Assembly (NCBI GenBank): GCA_018304465.1
Contig: JAGVWC010000006.1
Coordinates: 1-50,047, forward strand
Reading direction: 5' to 3'
Source: Candidatus Iainarchaeum sp.
Lineage (GTDB): Archaea > Iainarchaeota > Iainarchaeia > Iainarchaeales > JAGVWC01
Length of the DNA stretch: 50,047 nt
The position numbers were made by a program, and so were the translations under genes. Each line of letters starts with the position of its first letter. Positions within the stretch are counted from its first letter, which is position 1. The notes under the pieces were generated by a model. That model was not told where the DNA came from. It saw nothing but the letters and a program-made list of their open reading frames with translations, and did not search any database. Positions 45,237 through 50,047 of the stretch are shown in pieces.

Positions 45237-46028
45237 TCATCGCACGTACGTCAAACCGCTCGGCGGCGTGTCGTCATCCTGCAATTCTTTTTGCTGGGCT
45301 TCGATTTCCTTGGACAACTGGTTAAACGCTTTCTCGATGTTTTTGGATTCTTTTTCAATCGCCTGCATTTTCACGGAAAACCCGAATTTTTTCACGAGCA
45401 ATTCCAGCACTTTTTTCGCGGCGCCATGATCCCCGTACACGAGATTCGCGTTGGTTTCACCCATCAAACACGCGCCTTCGATGCCTTTGGCCTTGGCCAA
45501 TCCGAGCACCAAACCCGCGGCCCCGCTGATCAATCCGTCTTGGCCGCTGGGATGACAACCCGACTTGACGAACGAATCCACCAATGTTTTTGAATTCGCG
45601 CACACGATCACGCGTGGTTCGCGCGTCAAACGCGCTTCGCCGATATTGATTCCCGCCAGGGTAAAAATCTGTTTCACGCCGAATTGTTCGGCAAACGAAA
45701 CCAACTGTTGCGAAAACTCGTAATGCTCTTCGCTTTTCGAATACCGCATGTCAAGCGCGGGCTGCACGGGTCCCGCCAAAAACAAATAATCCCGGTTCTT
45801 GAATTTTACGTAAAAAAAATCGTCCTTGATCAATTCCACCAAAGAATTATGCGTATGCACCGCCGGCGGAAACGCGTCCGAATACACTTCCGCGATCCGT
45901 TCGGCTTTCAGTTCTTTTAACAAATAATCCACGACAAGTTTGCCCACCAAACCGATGCCCGGAAGACCCGTGAACAATATCGGGTTCTTGAGTTTCTTGT
46001 TCTTGATGATTCGCATCGTCGTAACCAT
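45237..46028 (-). CDS. PAC2-family proteasome assembly chaperone-like protein
   Basis: About 263 residues from MVTTMRIIKNKKLKNP (upstream codons include a TTG at 46037). The PAC2 pattern is clear: LFTGLPGIGLVGKLVVDYLL, then FTLAGINIGEARLTREPRVI, and GLISGAAGLVLGLAKAKGI. The last 50 residues form a coiled coil (EKESKNIEKAFNQLSKEIEA) and end with DDTPPSGLTYVR. The C-terminal residues resemble the HbYX motif (Leu/Val-Tyr-x) used to dock on the 20S proteasome, but read TYVR. In many archaea this gene follows aIF2-alpha and nop10; here it follows aIF2-alpha with no nop10. It probably binds proteasome subunits. Confidence 0.85.
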   Translation of the reverse strand: MVTTMRIIKNKKLKNPILFTGLPGIGLVGKLVVDYLLKELKAERIAEVYSDAFPPAVHTHNSLVELIKDDFFYVKFKNRDYLFLAGPVQPALDMRYSKSEEHYEFSQQLVSFAEQFGVKQIFTLAGINIGEARLTREPRVIVCANSKTLVDSFVKSGCHPSGQDGLISGAAGLVLGLAKAKGIEGACLMGETNANLVYGDHGAAKKVLELLVKKFGFSVKMQAIEKESKNIEKAFNQLSKEIEAQQKELQDDDTPPSGLTYVR

Positions 46029-46033
46029 TCGTC

Positions 46034-46807
46034 TCAACGCTCCGTCTTCTGAAAACTACCTGTTCCGCCAAGCGACTCGATTTTCTTGACGCCCGCATCG
46101 GATGCCGACGAAAGCAATTTTTCGGCGGTTTTGTAATCCAACGCGAAAACGCGCAACAAATATTTTCCAGATCCCGTGTAAAACAACTCGATTTTTTCAT
46201 CCTTGGCAAAATCCTGCACGGCTTTCAACGACTGTTTGACGCGCTCCACGCCGTCACCCGTCATCGAAGACACCGCAAGCAACCCTTCGACGGATTTTTC
46301 CGGAATCTCAAAACCGGTTTTGCACAACTCCGCCAATTCATTGAGAAATTCTTTCGGAACGCCCGTTGCCGCGGACGGTCCGTCCATGGCAATGACCTGA
46401 AACGCGTCGTACAAGGATTCGTATTGCTTGATCAACGGTTCGGCCACGCTTTTCCAAACGGACTCGAACGGAATCTTTCGTTTTTCCGACAAAACCTCGA
46501 TCAGTTTTCGCGCGCGCCGACCGCGTTTCCATTCCTCGATTTTTCCGCGTTCGGTTTCGGACGAAACCTTGGTCAACGACAAATCAATCTGTCGTTTTTG
46601 AAGATTAATCGAAATGATTTTCGCGGCGCGAATCTGGTTTTCCTTGACGTGATTACGGATGTTTTTGGTCCAACGCGACGCGATCTCGGAAATATGAATA
46701 AAACCCGACAAACCGTCGTTGTCCAACAAGTCGACGAACACGCCGTAATTCAATACGCGCGACACTTTGACAACAACAATATCCCCTACATTTGGAAACG
46801 GCGCCAT
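46034..46807 (-). CDS. Translation initiation factor aIF2, alpha subunit
   Basis: A 257-residue protein. The N-terminal S1 domain is typical: PNVGDIVVVKVSRVLNYGVF, then GLSGFIHISEIASRW, then RQIDLSLTKVS. The helical middle and the C-terminal alpha/beta domain (SGKYLLRVFALDYKTAEKLL) complete the archaeal aIF2-alpha fold. It joins the beta and gamma subunits and brings Met-tRNAi to the ribosome. Its stop lies just before the PAC2 start, and the GINS gene ends 31 bases upstream. Length and domains are complete. Confidence 0.95.
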   Translation of the reverse strand: MAPFPNVGDIVVVKVSRVLNYGVFVDLLDNDGLSGFIHISEIASRWTKNIRNHVKENQIRAAKIISINLQKRQIDLSLTKVSSETERGKIEEWKRGRRARKLIEVLSEKRKIPFESVWKSVAEPLIKQYESLYDAFQVIAMDGPSAATGVPKEFLNELAELCKTGFEIPEKSVEGLLAVSSMTGDGVERVKQSLKAVQDFAKDEKIELFYTGSGKYLLRVFALDYKTAEKLLSSASDAGVKKIESLGGTGSFQKTER

Positions 46808-46838
46808 TTCAATAACTCCTAAAAAAGCCCGAAAAACG

Positions 46839-47408
46839 TTAATGATCCAAGAGCTCGGCCATTTTCCGGTCCAAGAACAGCTTGGCGACCTTGTTGGGCA
46901 ATTTCACGGTCTCTCCCGACGAAAACGGCCCGTATTCCTTCATATCCGTGCCGATAAACGCCGGGACTTCCTTAAGAATCTTAAGAGAAAGAGTATTTAA
47001 ACCCGCAGATTCCTTGGCCGACGACGACGCGGCCGATTTCTCGCCAAACAGCGTTCCAAGCAACGACTTGTGCTCGTTCAGCAATTCGAGCACGTCACCG
47101 AACAATTTTTGCTCCTGGCGCCCCAAATGCTCATCCATCATGTCCGACCCGTTCCGGCTCGAAACCAAGGCCAAACTCAAGATTTTTTTCTGGCGAAACA
47201 AAAAAATTTCTTCCACCATTTTTTTCAAATTCGCGAAATCACGTGCTTCTTCAAGCGAAAACTCTTTTAGCGACTTCAAATATTTTTCGCGCTCCGCCAA
47301 CACGAACTCGTTTAACGAGTTGTAAAAATCCGGATCCACGTCCACGAGGCGCGCCGTGGATTTTTCAAGACGATAAATTCTCCGGATTTCATCGTACGAC
47401 AAATTCAT
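46839..47408 (-). CDS. GINS subunit
   Basis: A 189-residue archaeal GINS protein from ATG 47408. The helical A domain reads LSYDEIRRIYRLEKSTARLV to SLKEFSLEEARDFANLKKMV. A linker follows with a Ser/Ala-rich stretch (SAASSSAKES). The last 50 residues form the B domain (VPAFIGTDMKEYGPFSSGET). The A-before-B order matches Gins15 (Gins51). GINS binds MCM and Cdc45/GAN at the replication fork. It starts by an ATGA overlap with the PriS stop, so it is coexpressed with primase. A second GINS subunit is not in the window. Confidence 0.85.
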   Translation of the reverse strand: MNLSYDEIRRIYRLEKSTARLVDVDPDFYNSLNEFVLAEREKYLKSLKEFSLEEARDFANLKKMVEEIFLFRQKKILSLALVSSRNGSDMMDEHLGRQEQKLFGDVLELLNEHKSLLGTLFGEKSAASSSAKESAGLNTLSLKILKEVPAFIGTDMKEYGPFSSGETVKLPNKVAKLFLDRKMAELLDH

Positions 47409-48655
47409 CGCAACGCCTCTTTTAACGGCACGTGATTTTCCGCCAAAGTCGCGGCGCCATGACACAGCAAAAAAACCGCGGCGAATTCCGGCAGTTCCGT
47501 TTCCTGGTTTTCAAACGGTCCGAAAGATTCTCCTCCGATCCGGATTTTCGGGGCTCGCGACACGAACAATTTCACGGGATCGTTTCCAAACACAACGGAT
47601 TCCTCTAACGCATTAAACGAGGAAAGACTATTAAAAATAATTTTTTTGGCCAAAAGACCCGTCGAACCATGCAAAGTCTCGGGAACCCGGATAATCTTGT
47701 ACTGATCCATCGAAGTCTGGCGATCCACGGACAACCCCAAATCCGACGAAACAAACTCCAAAACGTTTTTCCAAAAAACCACGGATTTGCTCGAAACCGT
47801 CGGAAACAAGCCTTTTTGGACGCTTTCCCACACCGCGGTTTTGTCCTCGATCACCTTGTTTGCGGTCCGGATCGAAACGCTTCCGGCCACCGCCAACCGA
47901 GACGCGTCGCCTGATTCAAGCAGTTCGTGTAGCGCTTCCAGAATCTTTTTGCTCCAGCCATGCGACGAACGAAACGGCGTGCACCGCAAGGCATTGTTCG
48001 ACTCCGAAAAACCAAGCGACTGCAAATCCAGATTCGTTCCCGTGACAAAATCCAGCAATTCGACGCGCGCTTTGGCCGACAAACCCTGCACGGATTTTCC
48101 CCGCAAATGAATGTGAAACCCTTTCGAGCCCGAAAAATTAAAATCCAACCCGTCCGAAAAACCAAAATCGTTTTCGATCACGTCCACCAACCGAAACACC
48201 TGTTTTTTGACGGTTTCCAAACAATTCTCGCACACCCACTGATCCGCCGCGATTGAAGAACCGCCGCACGACGAACACGCTTCCACCACGCCGCGACCCG
48301 CGGCATGACACGACTTGCATTCCCAAAAATCGTGTTCTTGCGCGCACGGCGTCTTTAGGTCGTCCGCGTCAAACTCATACACGATATCCGAATGCAACAA
48401 TTCCTTGGCGGCCATGGGCCGGTTCGCGGGATACTGGTAAAACGCGGGAGAATACGAAACATAAAAAGGAACCTGTGAACGCAAAAACGAATTGAATTCC
48501 GCCAACGAAACAAAATTCAGATGCCGGCCGGAAATCTTTTTCCCGAAAATCCCGTAACCGAACTCCCGAAACTCCACTCCCGGCGGCTCGGAAACGTTGG
48601 TTTTTTGGTAAAACGAGCGAAAACGCTCCGTTAAAAAATCCAAATCCGAAACCAC
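47405..48655 (-). CDS. priS: DNA primase small catalytic subunit
   Basis: About 416 residues from GTG 48655; an earlier GTG at 48715 is open. The start FYQKTNVSEPPGVEFREFGY agrees with archaeal PriS. Catalytic acidic residues lie in YEFDADDL (about residues 94-99). The phosphate-binding SGSKGFHIH motif is at about 175-183. Between them a zinc-ribbon insert has CKSC, CSSC and CENC, more cysteines than the usual four. PriS makes RNA or DNA primers with PriL. The gene lies just downstream of priL and is coupled to GINS. It is complete. Confidence 0.95.
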   Translation of the reverse strand: MVSDLDFLTERFRSFYQKTNVSEPPGVEFREFGYGIFGKKISGRHLNFVSLAEFNSFLRSQVPFYVSYSPAFYQYPANRPMAAKELLHSDIVYEFDADDLKTPCAQEHDFWECKSCHAAGRGVVEACSSCGGSSIAADQWVCENCLETVKKQVFRLVDVIENDFGFSDGLDFNFSGSKGFHIHLRGKSVQGLSAKARVELLDFVTGTNLDLQSLGFSESNNALRCTPFRSSHGWSKKILEALHELLESGDASRLAVAGSVSIRTANKVIEDKTAVWESVQKGLFPTVSSKSVVFWKNVLEFVSSDLGLSVDRQTSMDQYKIIRVPETLHGSTGLLAKKIIFNSLSSFNALEESVVFGNDPVKLFVSRAPKIRIGGESFGPFENQETELPEFAAVFLLCHGAATLAENHVPLKEALR

Positions 48656-48741
48656 GTGATCCCCAAAACCATACCAAGGGTGCGGAAAAAGCTTTAAGAA
48701 AAGACCGAAAACCACTATACTTTTTGAATCCGAAAACTGGT

Positions 48742-49788
48742 TTACTCGGAAGCACTCTGGGCATCAGCGGTTTTGGCCCCTTGTTTTTGATTGCGATAAA
48801 ACTGCAGCGGATGCGTGACCGGACAATTGGCCACGCACAATTCGTACTCGCGCATTTTGGCGCAACTGGAAGGCGAATACTTGGCTTTTCCGTGACCCGC
48901 GATCCGCTCGACCTGATACCGCGTGACTTTCTCGTCAAAATTCGGCGCGCCTTTGAACGCGTCCACGATCTGATCGGTCGGCATTCCGATCGCCACCAAA
49001 AAAGTCGCGAGATTAAAACGACCCGGATGATTCACGTTTTGCCCCGCCAATAATTCGGAATAGATCTTGGCCATGCACGGCGGAAACGCGTCTTGATCCA
49101 CGGAACCCAACGACTTGAAATCGAACTCTTGGCGTTTTCGAAACGCCAGCTGTTCCTTCAGTTGACGCGAAACATCCACAAAATTTTTCGGAACGTTTTC
49201 AAGCGACACCGGAAGCGACGACGCCACGCGTTCACGCGAAAGCTCCGACAAAAACCGGCAAAAATCGTTCCGATTCAAAAAAATCGTTCCGCTATCCAGT
49301 TGCTGGTTCACCAGTTTCATGAAATCCTCGCGAAAATTCGCTTCCAAAAAATCCGTCAACGCCACTTGCGCGAAAAAACCTTGTTTCGAACTCGGATGCG
49401 CTTTCGAATTCATTTCATTGGCCAACCCCAACAAGGTTTCCTTGTTCGATTCCAGCGACAAATAAAAAAAAGTCTGGCGCGCGAACAAATCCGCGAACCG
49501 ATCGAAAAACTCCGGCTGGTTCATGGCTGACAACAAAATCTTGGCCACCGGAAACGCCTGCACGTCCGTTAACAACAAATCCGACGAACCAATCTGGCGC
49601 TCGGAAAAAAACTTTTCATACTCCGCTTTCTTGTGCGGTTTTTGGGCGAAAACAATCAACAACACCGCTTTTTTCAACACCTGGGCCGGCACCCGGTTCA
49701 ATTCAAAACCGTTCAGTTTCAAGACCTGGCGGCTCGTGGCCGAAAACGGGAACTTGGAGGCAAACCGTAATTCGTCAATCGAAAACAT
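48742..49788 (-). CDS. priL: DNA primase large subunit
   Basis: A 348-residue archaeal PriL from MFSIDELRFASKFPFS. The N-terminal two-thirds are helical and divergent. The C-terminal domain has four cysteines placed as in the [4Fe-4S] domain: FPPCMAKI, SSCAKMRE, ELCVAN and ANCPVTHPLQFY. The conserved HPGRFNLATFLVAIGM segment lies between them. PriL binds PriS and helps primer start and length counting. Its stop lies 86 bases before the listed PriS start. It is the first gene of the priL-priS-GINS-aIF2alpha-PAC2 array seen here. Confidence 0.93.
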   Translation of the reverse strand: MFSIDELRFASKFPFSATSRQVLKLNGFELNRVPAQVLKKAVLLIVFAQKPHKKAEYEKFFSERQIGSSDLLLTDVQAFPVAKILLSAMNQPEFFDRFADLFARQTFFYLSLESNKETLLGLANEMNSKAHPSSKQGFFAQVALTDFLEANFREDFMKLVNQQLDSGTIFLNRNDFCRFLSELSRERVASSLPVSLENVPKNFVDVSRQLKEQLAFRKRQEFDFKSLGSVDQDAFPPCMAKIYSELLAGQNVNHPGRFNLATFLVAIGMPTDQIVDAFKGAPNFDEKVTRYQVERIAGHGKAKYSPSSCAKMREYELCVANCPVTHPLQFYRNQKQGAKTADAQSASE

Positions 49789-49848
49789 GCTAATACAAGC
49801 GCCCAAAAAGAGTTAAAAAACACGCGACCGAACCGCCGGTAAAACACG

Positions 49849-50047
49849 TTATTTCTTGAAATACTCGAATCCGATCGCGCCCAACGCCAATAAGATCACG
49901 CCAATCGAAACCCAAAGTATGGGATCGGATTCGGAAACCGGTTTTAGTTGCTGCGAAACATTCGCACACACACCCGCTTTGCACACACTCCCCACATCAC
50001 ACGGCTCCCCCTCCGGCAACTGTCCTCCGTAACACTGATTGCGAATA
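49849..50047 (-). CDS. 3-prime end of a cysteine-rich membrane protein (partial)
   Basis: The frame enters from the right edge and stops at TAA (49851-49849). It reads IRNQCYGGQLPEGEPCDVGS, then VCKAGVCANVSQQLKPVSES, a membrane helix (ILWVSIGVILLALGAIGFEY) and FKK. Four cysteines lie just outside a C-terminal anchor, resembling secreted cysteine-rich repeats such as those in the lipoprotein at 8.9 kb. It is probably a surface protein. The N-terminal part is outside the window. Confidence 0.7.
   Translation of the reverse strand, partial: IRNQCYGGQLPEGEPCDVGSVCKAGVCANVSQQLKPVSESDPILWVSIGVILLALGAIGFEYFKK

Noticed and set aside
1..50047. CRISPR array, rRNA genes or insertion-sequence transposase
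   Set aside because: No regularly spaced repeats, no rRNA signatures and no transposase domain seen on either strand.

Overview
The window is archaeal. It encodes the class I archaeal release factor aRF1, aIF2-alpha, an archaeal/eukaryal primase (PriS and PriL), GINS, uL16 in its L10e form, a diphthamide synthase subunit (Dph2), TruD, an archaeal UMP kinase and a methanococcal-type S-layer protein. Many genes have an A/T-rich TATA-like box about 25 bases before the start codon, as expected for leaderless archaeal transcripts. Genes are packed tightly, with ATGA or GTGA start/stop overlaps. The protein set (short archaeal versions, cysteine-rich lipoproteins, S_layer_N/C-type S-layer protein, BofA-like membrane protein) fits a small-genome, DPANN-like or deep euryarchaeal lineage. 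I cannot assign a phylum from the sequence alone.

Layout. 1-6.6 kb: end of an unknown gene, CutA, an ADP-forming acyl-CoA synthetase alpha subunit, then leftward a GNAT, a degenerate ThiI-like protein and an Mre11-like phosphoesterase, and rightward an HD-CYTH-CYTH operon. 6.6-10.5 kb: tRNA-Cys, a Fic protein with a palindromic control region, an A/T-rich membrane protein and a large cysteine-rich lipoprotein. 10.8-14.2 kb: ABC-F ATPase, HupE-like protein, WaaP-like kinase. 14.3-20.1 kb: copper island (CopA, a duplicated-domain anchored protein, an ArsR sensor, an HMA-SafE-cupredoxin fusion, CopZ, a membrane-anchored winged-helix protein). 20.1-25.2 kb: [2Fe-2S]-like protein, PD40 lipoprotein, PadR regulator with a 45-aa partner, Lrp-like regulator, and an amino-sugar operon (NagB fused to a degenerate PIG-L domain, then a ROK kinase).

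25.4-33.0 kb: translation and RNA-modification genes: uL16, Dph2, an unknown protein, UMP kinase, aRF1 and TruD. aRF1 is interrupted by a 502-residue intein placed exactly after the catalytic GGQ motif. 33.0-39.7 kb: an envelope group with a thioredoxin-like protein, a family 2 glycosyltransferase, an anchored protein and the S-layer gene, which is frameshifted in this sequence. 39.8-45.2 kb: a less orderly accessory stretch with BofA-like protein, a secreted tail-fibre-like protein, decayed or frameshifted genes and a PHP phosphoesterase with a duplicated 5-prime end. 45.2-49.8 kb: an operon-like array priL-priS-GINS-aIF2alpha-PAC2, then the end of a cysteine-rich membrane protein.

The strongest candidates for something new are the aRF1 GGQ intein, the HD-CYTH-CYTH operon, the copper island with its paired palindromic control regions, and the NagB/PIG-L plus ROK amino-sugar unit. 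Several reading-frame breaks lie at homopolymers, so sequencing error must be excluded before calling them biology.
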